Below the pieces are notes generated by a model, which was given only the letters and a program-made list of their open reading frames with translations, was not told the DNA's origin and did no database searches. Positions 33,883 to 45,366 of a DNA stretch of 64,000 bases are shown one piece after another. The stretch covers positions 62,001 to 126,000 of the forward strand of contig JAMDHS010000045.1 in NCBI GenBank assembly GCA_029717555.1, read 5' to 3'. The stretch's first letter is position 1, and each line of letters begins with the position of its first letter. This DNA comes from Peribolospora baueri (lineage: Eukaryota > Basidiomycota > Peribolosporomycetes > Peribolosporales > Peribolosporaceae). Made by a program: the position numbers and the translations under genes.

Positions 33883-34548
33883 GTGATGAAGGTGGTTGAT
33901 GCTTTCTTTCGTGTTGCTGCGGCTGATGATGACAGTGATGATCATAACCATCATCCGTCCCTTGTCTGTCCGCCGCACGTGCAACCAAGTTCATCCGATC
34001 GCTTTGTTGCGTTAGATAGATATCCAGCGCCGCCAGGAGCGGCCATCGGCGGAGATGAGGTGACGTGCATGTCATGTCGGGCGGGCGACGAGCCATTGGC
34101 GATGTGCGTCGTGTCGTCGGTCAGCTCCGTGGCCCCATCGCCAGTGCCAGTTCCAGTTCCAGTGCCAGTGCCCGAGTCCGAGCCCGTGCCCGTGGACGTG
34201 GCCGTCGTCCGTCCCGCGCGCACCAAGCGAGCGACCCACGTCAGCGCACAACTAAACGAAGATTAAGATCCCTTGCCGTTGTTCCCTGCAGCAGCCGGTA
34301 TGTAACATGTCCCGGCGAACGGAAAAAGAGTAGGGTTTGCAAAAGAACTCCAATCGGCCCAGTCGGCCTCGTCGTCGGTCATCGATCATCGATCGAGGAG
34401 GGGCCACCACCGGCCACAGGACAAGACAGACCCAGACCAGACGGACTGGACCGACGGCTCTTCTTCTTACACGATGCGATACCAACAACAGTAACATAGC
34501 CAGCCAACCACTGATGCAGCGACGGACGGACGGACGTTTTGCGTCCAT

Positions 34549-34630
34549 ATCTCATCTCTCATCTCATCTCATCTCATCTCATCTCATCTCATCTCAGGGC
34601 AGGGCAGGGCAGGGCAGGGCAGGGCAGGGC
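34549..34630. repeat. Adjoining atctc and gggca pentanucleotide arrays
   Basis: About nine atctc units run directly into seven gggca units, two unrelated 5-base arrays placed back to back, with an abrupt change from pyrimidine-rich to purine-rich on the plus strand. Confidence 0.9.
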
Positions 34631-36069
34631 GACGGATGGGAGGGGCCATTGTGCTGCGTGGTGCCCAGTACCCTTCGGCCTCGAGGCAAGGGCTGGCATG
34701 CGTCGACTTCGACCACGATCACTCGCAGCGGACGGAGGGGAGGTGGGACGGGAGTGTGTCGTGGTTGGTTCATCTCCCGTTATCGAGCCCGCGTCGTCCC
34801 CCATTTTTCCAGTTCCAGGTTTTCTTTATTTCACCTCGGCCTAGTTTAGTTTAGTGGCCACGGGCGGGCCATCGGGAGTACATGAGGCTGTATGTATGTA
34901 GGGGCGGAGCCGGTGGAACGAACGAATGGAGAGCCGCCGGCGGCGTCTGGCTGCATGCAGGTGGCGGGTCTTCACGGGCGAGACTAAGCTTTGATTCCTT
35001 GTCCAAGCTGGGAGCTGGAGCTGGAGCTGGAGCTGGGGGTGCGGCGCCCGTGGAAGTAGCTTGCCATGGGATTTGATTGATTTCTTCGAACGCATCCATC
35101 GTCGACACGCACGCACGCACGCCAGCGCATCGGTTGTCGGCTATCGGCCGTCCGTCGGGACGGTAGCAGGACGTACGTATGGAAAGAACGAGGTCCGGCG
35201 TCGGCCGTCTCGTCTCGGCGTGGAAGCAAAGCGAAAGCGGGAACGAAGAGTCCCTCCGTCGCTCTCTGTCCCCCTTCCTCCCTCCCTCCAACCCGCCTTC
35301 CGAGCCAGCCCCTTCGCTCGTCGTCCGGGCCGGGGCCCTCGGAGCGCGCTGATGACGACGACGTCTCTGTCATGACGGCAGTATGCTTATGGGGTGTGCA
35401 TGTTGTGTGGTGTGCTCGCCTTCCGGCTGGCTGGCGCGTTTCTCGGCAACATCGGCAGGAAGCATATGGGGGATGGGGGGAAGGGCTGGTGGAGGGAACC
35501 AAGGAGGTGGAAATGAAGGAGGGGCCTGGGTGCAGTCTGCACTGCACGCACAAGGGGCCAGGAAGAGGAAGAAGAAAGCGCAACGCAACGTGAGCGTAGG
35601 TAGGGAGGGAGGCGAAGGTAGGGACGCTGCAGAGGGGCGGAACGAGTGGGGCCGGTGAGCGGTGGCTACTCGAGCGTCGCTTATACCCGTCGCGGAGCAT
35701 AATAACTACGCAACTACGTGTACCGATGGATACTTGGATATGCGCCGGTCGCTCGCTCTCCCACGTGCGCCCTTTTCTCTCCTTTCATTCCTCCTCTTCT
35801 TGTCTCGTCTGGTCTCGTCTCGTCTCTTCGCCGCGCTTGGCAACGAACGAGCGAACGAGCAAACGAAGAAACGAACGAACGATCGATCGAATGATCAAAC
35901 GTCAGCCGGCCGAGCATCGCGCGTGCCCAGGTCAAGCTTGGCCGGCGCTCGACGGATCCGCCCAACGCGGATGAATGAATGAAATGATCGTTGTTGCACC
36001 TCGGGTCGGCTCGGCCCCTGCGAGCGATCGATCGAGGCGTCTGGGCCTGGCGCCGGGTCCAGCGCGACG

Positions 36070-36071
36070 GA

Positions 36072-36114
<43 letters not shown>
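36070..36114. repeat. aaag microsatellite
   Basis: Eleven tandem aaag units, a pure homopurine tract. Confidence 0.9.
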
Positions 36115-36715
36115 GGGATCGATCGTCGGCCGGCCTACGTCTACGTGTGTGAGCCGGTGCGCGGTGTGCATTGTGCGAGCGAAAGGAGAATACGCGCGTG
36201 ATGCGACCCGACTCGACTCGGGGAGCGGAGAAAGGTGCGAGGCCCCCGTTTTCCGGAACCAGATAGACGTCGACGGTCGATGGGCGTTAAGTAACTAAGT
36301 ACAGCGTGCTAAGGAGGTGATCGATGCCATCGTTTCCCCCTTTTTCCTTCCCCTTCGTACAGCATCTACGTACACCCACGTACTGTACATGCCTGCTTAC
36401 CACGCCCCTCTTCCCGCTCTCCTTACTCGTCGACGCCATCGGCGTGATCATGGTCTTCTTTTTCCCCCGTTCGCGCGGCAAGCCCCCGTTCGTGGGCCTC
36501 ACGCCCTGTCGTCTGTCCGTCTGTCTGTCTGTCTGCCCTCCATCGACGCCGGGGAGAACTCGGATCACGTAAGCGCCGACGGCGGGCTCGGTGGCCGGGC
36601 GATTTTTGTGGCCGATGGGTCGAGGGGACTAGCGCCGTCCGTCGGTTGTTTCGCGGTTCAGTTCAGTTCGGCTCGGTTCGGTCCGGTTCATCTTTTTCGA
36701 TGGCCCTCCCTCCCC

Positions 36716-36740
36716 GTCGTCGTCGTCGTCGTCGTCGTCG
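36716..36740. repeat. gtc trinucleotide microsatellite
   Basis: About eight tandem gtc units. Confidence 0.85.
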
Positions 36741-39700
36741 ATCAGAGGGACGCTTCGCTTCGTCTCTTCGACGGGCACGCTGGCACGCGCGCGAACACAG
36801 CTCCCGTGTGCCATGCGGCTATATCATCTATTGTACCTAAAGTTTACACGACCTCGACACGACCTCGACTCGAGTCACGTGTCGAGGCGACTAGAAGTGT
36901 GGGCGTGCAAAAATGGATTTGGTCGAGGTCGAGCTCTCGTTGAACAGTTCGCTGCGGTCGGTGTTTGTGTCGTGTCGTGTCATCGTCGTCAGATGCCGTT
37001 CGCCGACAGACATGGTTCAGGAGGCGCGTGAGTCCCACGTCGTCGGTCGAATCGACGACGCACTTGGGGGTTAGGCTTTTCGCTGGTCGGGCTCGGGCGG
37101 GGCGGGGTCGAAGGATAGCCGCGAGGGCGAGATGCACTTGCGTTGCACTTGCACTTGCACTTGCACGAATGGAGAAGGAGAAAGGAGGGATTAGAGTTAG
37201 AGTGTTGCTCACGACGTCGTCGTCGTCGAGTCTCCCTGGCTCGCGCGGTTCGGTTCGGCTAAGCTCGGCTTTGGGTTCGAGTAGAAGGAACGAGCGAAAG
37301 AGGAAGGCGCAAGCCGAGCTGCGTTGCGTTCGGAGCCTCGTTCGCGTTTTGGAGCCTCGTCTGCGTTCGCGTTCGGAGTCCCTTTCGCTTACCGCCCGCG
37401 TCGGACTGACGGACCGACCGATTGACCGACCGACGCGCGACGCAACGGTGCTGCACATTCTTTGCTTACGCGGCCTCGGTCTCCCACGGTGTCCGCACTC
37501 ATAGCGACGCGCACCACCCTCTTTTCTGAGGCGAACGAAGAAGGGGGGCGGGGCGGGGTGTGAAAAGAGAGGGTGGTACGGTACGAATGTTCACAAGGGG
37601 GATGCGACGGAACCAACAGGCTTTCGACGCCAGCTCCAGCCCAGCGAATGTGAATGCGAATGGCTGGTTAGCAGGTGTCGAGGAGAGACAGACAGGGGCG
37701 AAGGAGCGGCTGGCTGGCGTGACTGGCTGGCTGGTTGCCGCCGTTGACGCCGCCGCACGCATTGCATCGCATCGCACCACAGCTGTGACCGATCAGGAGC
37801 CGACGGGAGCAGGCAACGATGCGATGCGATGCAATGCGGCCGACCGCCGGTGTCCGCTCACTCCGCCGTTGTTCCCTTCCTTTGTCTGTTCCGCTCACTG
37901 GCCGCGGCCGGCCGACGGACGGAAGAGGGTGGTTGTGCGAATTGGATTGGATGGATTAGACGGTGGATGGATGGAGATTGGACGTGTTTGCAGTGTCCTC
38001 CTCGAGCTCGACCCTTTCTGTCTGTCCGTCCTCCTCGTTGGCTCGGCTCGCATATCCATCCACCGCCGTCGATTTCACGCGGAGCCGACCGACTCTCACT
38101 CCACTCCACTCCACTCGCTCGCTCGTTCGTTCGTTCCACTCCACTCCACTCCTCTTTCTTCCCTTGCTTTCTTCTCGCCAACGTCGCTTCGATCGCGCCG
38201 GAGATTTCATTTCTCTTCATTTTACCTCGCTACCAATGCGCCCAGCCCAACCGAGCCCAGCCCCGTCCGTCCCTTCTTCTCTTCCGACGGACGACCGCGA
38301 CGGCGTCTCCGGCGGGGTCGTCTAACGTTTATCCGAGACCATCCGTCCATCCATCCATCCATTGTCCGTCCACCCGTCTATCCATCCTTTCGTCCCTCCA
38401 TCCGCCGATTCATTTCGCTTCGCTTCCCGCATCCGACGCCGTGTACGCCCTCTCCTGCCCTTGGCTGCCCCGCCCCGCCCGCCCGTTTGTCCTTTCATGA
38501 CGCCGGCTGCCCTCGCTCGAGGCTGGCTTGGACTAGACTCAGCCAGTAGCAGCCAGTAGCAGTAGCAAACAGACAAACGGACCGATCAACAGACAGACCG
38601 ACAAGACAGACAGTGGGAGGCGAGGAGGAGTACAACGAAAGCAAGACAGAAAGAAAAGAAAAAGGCAAGCCACCGACCGACCGGGGCCATGCAAGGACTG
38701 CCTGCCCCCGGGCGACCGACGACAGCGCACGCTATACTATACTGTACCAATCGGGACCGCCCTGCCTGCTTCCCCGTCCGTCCGTCCGACCGACCGACCG
38801 ACCGACGTCAAGCCGGCGCGCAACCGACTGACTGTCTCTGTCTGTTTTGTCTGTCTTGTCTGATCATAGATTCTATTCACACCGTTCTCAGGCTACCTAT
38901 GTATCGACTCCGACCGTACCAAGTCTCACCTTAGGGCGGGGCAGATAGGACAGTGGATAATACTACGAACTGAGCCTAGCTGGTGCTGGTGCCGCTGCCG
39001 CCTGCCTTTGATCGCGACCCCGTCTTCGTCTCCGCCTCCGTCGCCGTCGCCGTCGTCCTTTATTCCTTCCATCGTCATTCGTCTCATCCCTTCCTTCCTT
39101 TCTTCCTCCATCCGTCCTTCCTCCTTCTCCTTCTTCTTCCTCCGTCCCCTCCACCCGCCTCCCCGCCCGCTCCTCTGCTCCTTTTCGTCCGCTTCGTCCG
39201 CTTCGCCGCGCGCCCGTTCCTGTCTGGCGTCTGCTCCCCTGCTTCGCGCCTGCCCTGCCTGCCTTCCTTCTTTCCCGTCTTCCTTTTCTTCTCCCTTCGC
39301 CCGCTCTCTCTCCGTCGTCGCTCCCGCCCTCCCTATTATTATTCACCGACAGTTGCCAACGCGGTCTGGCCTGCGCTGCGATATATGGACGGCGACGGCG
39401 ACAGCGACGGACCATCGGCAACGGCACCGGCTCCGACACCACCACCACAACCAGTGCGAGGAGCTTAACCACGAGCCGGATCATAACCATCAACACCATA
39501 ACCAACACCACCACCATCACCGCTTCCACCACCACCAACAACACCTCCGCCACCACCACCTTCGTCACCTCCACCACCGTCGTCGTCATCATCACCGCCA
39601 GCAATCCTCCGCTTCCTCCAGCTCCGTATCCCCCTCCCATCCTTCCAACCCCTCCTCCCCTACCCTCCCTCCCCCTCCTTCCGCTCCCTCTCCTCCCGCC

Positions 39701-39967
39701 TCTTCCGTCCCGCTTCCGAACCTTTGTTCCTCCCCACATCGGTGCCGCCGTGCCCGCCCTGGCGACGACCACCACCACCACCACAACCACGGCCTTGCCT
39801 CTTGCCATCGCTCTGCCCATCTCCTTCACCCGCACCCCCCCTTCGCAGACACCCTGGCTAACCGTCGGCCATCCCTCCACTCCCGGCCCTCTCTTTCTCT
39901 TTCTTCTCCCTACCACCCCCAACCGTCCCCCTCACGCTCGCCCTCTAATAGCGCCGCCGACCAGGCC

Positions 39968-40137
39968 ATGGCCATGGCCACCGTTGCCGCCGCCAGTCCT
40001 TCCGCCGTCGACATTCCCCGTCCCTTCTCCGGACATCCCCCCGGGCGCCGTCTCGAGCACGGTGCCCACTACTCGTCTCCTTCTTCTTACGAACCCCCGA
40101 GACACGCACACGCACACGCCGCCGCCGCTGCTGCTGC

Positions 40138-40170
<33 letters not shown>

Positions 40171-43100
40171 ACATAATATGCGCAGTAACGAGCCCCGTTA
40201 TCGGCTTCCCTCGCTGTCTGCCCAAATACCCCTCCCATCCTCGTCCGTCCCTCCGCCGCCGCCCCCGCCGCTGCCCTCCTCGAGCTTACCCCCGATTCAT
40301 ACGCCCTCCGACAAGCAAGACACCCTCCCTCCAACCTTGCACTCTCCTTCGCCCTCCGCCGCTCATGCTCTCCCTTCACACGCCGGCCACGAACCCGTCC
40401 GAGATCCGGTCGCCGCTAAGAAGGAGCCGTTGCCGTCCCCGAGGGACCTCGCTCGACCTTACTACCCCCATCCACATCCTGCCCATGAACGGCCCGCGTC
40501 GCCCTCGCCCTCGTCCGCCGACCCGCCGGTCCAGCCCGCGCTCTTCCACCCTCACCTGCCCCCGCCGCCCATGCAGCATTACTACCAACAGCAACAACAG
40601 CAGCAGCAGCAACAGGCGCAGCCCGTCGACAATCGGCCCGGCATGAAGTCACCTTCAGGCCCGTGGCACCACGACCCTCAAGCTCAGCCGCCTCGTGGCC
40701 ATCCTCACGGCGCTGATGACGGCCGTCTCCCGGCCGACGCACTGCCTCCCTCGGCCTCTTACGAGCCCTATCGACACCACCCGCCATCCTCCATCGTGCA
40801 CTATTATCCCGACGCCCACGCCCAGCAGCAGCAAGGTTTGTCAGCCGGCGCCCAAGCTCCGCAGCAGCAGCGGCACCAGCATGCGCTTCCCCAGCCGCCG
40901 CCGCCGCCGCCACCGTCTACACTCGCTTCCGGCCCCTTGCCCTCCCCTTCGTCCGACCAGCCCGCGTCGATCGTGCCCGCACCGACCACCGGTCCCGTCC
41001 GATTGTACGCCAGCTCGCACAGGGTCAGCGCGGCCAGGTACGCCACAAGTGCGGATCCGAGAGGTCACATACCGGGTGAGTCCGACCTACCATTCGTTCG
41101 CCCTCACCTTGTCCACTTATATCCCCTTTCACGCGCATACAAACAGTCTACGAATACTGCGTCAACGGCCAGTACATCATGATCGACTCGGAGACCAACT
41201 ATATCCATTTCACCGGCATTTGGAAGGCCCTTGGTCACACGAAAGGTGAGCAGAGCTCTTACGTCCGTCCCGAGCAAGCGAGTCGCAGTCAGTTCAAACA
41301 AAACCCTCACCCGGCTCGCCTCGCCCGCCGACCGACCGTAGCCGACATCGTGCGCCTGCTCGACGCTTCTCCCGAGCTCGAACGGGTGATTCGCAAGGTC
41401 CGCGGCGGCTTCCTCAAGATCCAGGGCACTTGGATGCCCTACGAGATCGCCCTGTCGCTCGCCAGGAGGTAAGCTGAAATCGCTCTTTCTTCTCCGCCGA
41501 CTTGGCTTTCGTTCGCTGACCGTCGCTTCACTTTCCTCCTCCCCCACGCCTTCGCTAGGACGGCATGGAACATTCGTCACGACTTGGTGCCCCTCTTTGG
41601 GCCCACTTTTCCCTCCACTTGCTTGTCTCCTGAGCAGCCTGGCTTCGGTCAGCTTATGCTCGCGTCCAGCAACAAAAAGCCTCGTCGTCGCCCGCCGAAC
41701 CCGACGGCACAGCAGACCAGCTGCTTCGGCCCTCCCAAACCCGTCGATTTCAGCCTTCTCGAGCATGGTGGACCTCCCACCGGACCCCGTCCGTCCCCCG
41801 TCTCCCCCTACGAGCACGGCCACCATCCGCCGGCCAGCGCCCCTTATGCCCCTCAACATCAATATGCCACCTACCCTCCTCATCCCCACGTCCCCTATCC
41901 CGGTCCTGCCCCGCCTTTCTCTGCGCCCGCCGACATCTCGTCCCGTCCGCCATCGCCCCGTAGCGGCTCCATGCCTGCCATGCACGAGCCTCCTTATTAT
42001 CCGTCCCCCCACGACCGGCACGCAGCCCCCTACCCGCCGTCTCGTTTCCCACCGCCACCACCGGGCGCCCATTCGCCCGCAGAGCCATCATCGCTACATC
42101 GCTCTGCCAGCCTGACCGACATACGTCGCAACCGGTCCAACTCGACGACCGCCGCGCCCGTCGCTTCTCATTCCCGTCCACCGTCCCCGTCGTCGGCTGG
42201 GCCTGATACGCACGCCTTTCACCGTCCTCATCAGCCCGATCAGCGTTCTTCTCACGACTTTGACATCGAGTCTCGCCGATACTCGGGCTACTTTGGTTCG
42301 GATACGCGTCGCAGCAGTGTTCTGCCGCCACTGTCTCGTCTTGAGTCGCCTCGGGCGACGGCCAGCCGTCGGGAACCGCCCGGTCCTCCTCTTCCGCCCC
42401 TGCACGCCGCCATGTCGCCGTTCGCCAAGCGCAGGGCAGACGACTCGGAGGGCGATTACCGGTCTCGGGCTGGCAGCTGGTCCACCGCCCCTAGTGGCTT
42501 TCGGCCAGACGGTGATGGCATGATCCCCGTCGGCTCGCACCAAACCGAGTCTACCAGCTTCGCCCCCCGCCTTCCTCCCATTTCGACTATGCGTTCCCGT
42601 AGCCCTTCGGACAAGGCCGGCGCTGCGACCACTCCTCTGCACACGCCCACGAGCGAGACCGCTGGCGGGCTCAAGAGGCTTCGCTTGGACCCTGCTGCCG
42701 ATCACGGCCAAGATGGAGGAGGAACGAGTTTGACGCTTCCTCCGATGATGAAATTGGACGACAGGTTAGCCGCGGAAGGCCGCCGGCGGATGAGCGCCGA
42801 AGACCGGCTGCACTACGCCAGGGACCGCTTCCCTTACTACTACCCGCCCGGCTCCGTTGGCTTTGGCGCCCAGGAGCCGCCGCGTCGACACTCTGGACCC
42901 AATGCGGGTCACGGCCGTCATTCGTTGGGCCTCAGGGGCGCCAGTGACGGTCCGTCCTATCCTCCGTCTGCGTCCACGCCCACCTCGCTCTCTTCCATCG
43001 TCTCCTACTACTACTCGCGAGGCGGCCCGCCCGGCTCGGTCCGCCGCCCAAGCAGCGTGCTCTCCTCCACCGTGGACACCCGCCGCGACAGCGACCAGAC

Positions 43101-43320
43101 GCGCACGGCGAGCGAGACGGACGAGCTCGTGAGCCCGGTAGACGAAGACGCAGCGACGGGAGCGGCCGGAGGGGCGCTCAAGCCTCCACCTTCTCATCCT
43201 CACGAGGAGCAGCACCACCTGCACCCGCATCTCGGCCCCACCGTCGTCGTCGGCGCCGACGACGCTGAGCGGGGCGAGGGCAGGGAGGGCGAAAGGGGGA
43301 GGATCGTGAGGCCGTGGTGA
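39968..43320 (+). CDS. APSES/KilA-N DNA-binding transcription factor (Xbp1-like)
   Basis: Exons 39968-41075, 41147-41245, 41342-41468 and 41559-43320 give 1,031 residues. The N-terminal third is disordered, with His-Ala and Asp runs (about 46-68), poly-Pro, and a poly-Gln run near 206-216. The APSES/KilA-N domain (about 370-475) is spread over three introns: VYEYCVNGQYIMIDSETNY, then FTGIWKALGHTKADIVRLLD, GGFLKIQGTWMPYEIALSLA and RTAWNIRHDLVPLFGPTFP. APSES proteins are fungal regulators of cell cycle, morphogenesis and stress. The combination FTGIWKA ... IQGTW ... LFGPTFP looks closer to the Xbp1 repressor branch than to Mbp1/Swi4 or StuA, from memory. No ankyrin repeats follow; the C-terminal half is Ser/Pro-rich with a His-rich end. 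The frame stays open 320 codons upstream, so the start is uncertain. Confidence 0.9.
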
Positions 43321-45366
43321 TCGGGCGTGGACCGACGTCGGTTCAACGGTATACCTCTGCACTGTCGACGCCGGACAGCACCAGTCGTGATGCCGTCTTG
43401 TGACCACTCTCTCTCGACATCGCTTCCATCGTCTCGCAGCTCATCTCATCTCCGCCAGGACGCTTCCTGAAACCTTTTTTTTTTTTTTTTCTTTTGCGGC
43501 CACCCCTCGTTCTTCGTTGGCACGCCCGTGTCCCCGTCGCTCGCTGGATCGCTCGTCGTCCGTTTGTCATCCTCCTTTCCGTCGTTCATGCATATATCCT
43601 TCGCCGCACGCCGCTCCACTTTTCTCCACTCGCCTCGCCTCGCCGCTCTTTGATCCTTGCGTTGTGGTTCGATTGTACGTTTGCTCTCCGTCTCTTTCTG
43701 TTTCGTCCACCTGGCTCGCCGTCGCGTCGTCGCGCCTTGACATCCACGATCGAGGCGTCGTCGTTGGCTTGCCCTCCCTCCATCTTTGCCCGCCCCTCTT
43801 TCTTGGCCTCTTCTCTCTCGTCCGCCTTTTTCGCTTTCTTGGTCGACTCCACGTCGGTGGTAGTCAGAATGACGACTTTGCCCACTCCATAGTTTATCCA
43901 TCCATCCATCCGTCCGTCCGTCCGTTCATCCATCGTCTATGCCCTGTTCCGCCCGTGTCATTTTCTTTCTCGGCCTCCCTCTGCCCTGCCTGCGTGTATG
44001 GCAGCCGTATCGTACGAACCGAAGCGAAGCGAATCGGAGAAATAAAAACGAACTTGGCTTTTATGATCTGTCTCTCGGCTTGGCGACTGTCTCGCTTCCG
44101 ACTGGGGCCATCTCATCTCGTTTCATCTTGTTTTTGAGGGCTGTCGGCGGAGAGACGATGTGATGTGCTTATGTGCGTCCGTGTGTACGTCCGTGTGCGT
44201 CGTCTCCTGTTCCGCTTTCTTTACCTTTGTGGTGCGGAGTTGGGGTGTCCGCTCGCGCAGACGGGTGTTGGATGTCGCGTCCGGTCGATTCGTTCGATGC
44301 CGTTCGATGATGGTTCGACGGTGAGAACAGATGGGTCGGCGAACGACGGTGAGAAGGGGGAAAAAGTGGTAGAGCCATTCTACTAAAATCACACCACACC
44401 CAAGCCTCAGCCCCGGGTTGAATAGTATATGGTAACGGCAGGAAACACTTTTTTGGGTGATCAGGTAACATGGGCTATGCGACTGCACTGACTGACTGGC
44501 CGCCACTGCAAGAGATGGGGATCGCGTCGGCGGTGGCGGTGGCGTTCCGGTATGGGCGTCGTCGTCGTCGGCGTCGTTATTGTTTGCCCGCCCCACACCA
44601 AGAAAGAAAGTCAGTCCGTCGTCGCCTTGTCCTTAAACTCAGCTCAGTGACGGAACTGGACTTGGACTTGGGGCGGGACGGAAACGGAAGGAAGGGAAGG
44701 GAAGTAAGTGGGCGGCAAAGCAAACGAACGCCAGCCGAGCCCACCGTCGGTCCGTATCGTACGCCGGCGTCTTAAATAGGGCCGGTACGGGGACCTACCT
44801 TGTCTCGCCTCGCCTCGCCTTGGCTTGCCGCAGCCCCCGCGTGGGGTAGGGAGGGATGGAGGGACGGTGCCGGCACAGGACCGACCGACCGCGCGACCGA
44901 CCTACCTACCGGGCGGGCGGGGCGGCGATTGGGAGCCGCGATTTTTTTTGTTGTTCTTGTTCTTGTTTTTTTTTATTTTTTATTTTTTTGTCCTTGGCGG
45001 CGGGTGGTAGGAATGAATGAATGAATGGATGGATGGGCGAATGGATGGATGGGTTGGTGGGGAGCAAGGTTCGATGGAGGGCCGCATCCGCCGCATCCGT
45101 CGGCGAAGCATGCGTGCTTGGCGGCGAAGAGAAGCGTGCTTGGCGAACGTGAACGTGGGGTGGGTAGGATAAAAGGAAGGAAGGAAATAGTAGAAAAGGC
45201 CCAGACAAAGACAGACACAGCCAGACAGACAGTCAGTCCTCCGTTCGTGTTCGTGTCTCAGCCACGACTCAGCTTGCCATCGTCATCCCCTCTCCTTCCT
45301 CCATCGCCATCGCCATCGCCATCGCCATCGCCATCGCCTCCTTCCTTCCCCCCATCACCTCCTCCG
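43321..45366. other. Intergenic stretch between APSES and F-box genes
   Basis: Two kilobases, both neighbours on the plus strand. Contains a T16 tract at about 43475-43490, ccatc/ccgtc tandems near 43901-43925, atgaatgg tandems near 45013-45050 and the ccatcg array just before the next start. Gene-like open frames are absent. Confidence 0.5.
45301..45338. repeat. ccatcg hexanucleotide microsatellite
   Basis: Six tandem ccatcg units in the presumed 5' leader of the F-box gene, ending about 30 bases before its ATG. Confidence 0.9.

Larger units (their letters stand above)
31841..39967. other. 8.1-kb gene-poor, microsatellite-rich region upstream of the APSES gene
   Basis: No gene could be supported here. 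The stretch is crowded with short tandem repeats (gtcc, tcgg, atctc, gggca, aaag, gtc, ttcgg and ccatc units; the longest are listed separately), with TATA-poor GC-rich DNA between them. The last kilobase is T/C-rich then CAC/CAT-rich and remains open in frame with the APSES gene. Open frames up to about 330 codons exist on both strands, but they overlap one another and translate to repeat-like Arg/Ser/Pro sequence. It is probably a long promoter plus 5' leader; an untranslated RNA gene cannot be excluded. Confidence 0.55.

Noticed and set aside
33176-34096. 306-codon minus-strand frame in the gene-poor region
   Set aside because: Translates microsatellites (RPTDRPTDRP) and overlaps several equally long frames on the other strand; no conserved segment.
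37560-38549. 329-codon plus-strand frame in the gene-poor region
   Set aside because: Repeat-like composition, no recognisable domain, no intron logic; treated as chance.
38963-39922. 319-codon minus-strand frame rich in Gly, Arg and Val
   Set aside because: Complement of a T/C- and CAC-rich stretch; pure composition effect.
41104-42072. 322-codon minus-strand frame antisense to the APSES gene
   Set aside because: Shadow of the DNA-binding-domain exons on the plus strand.
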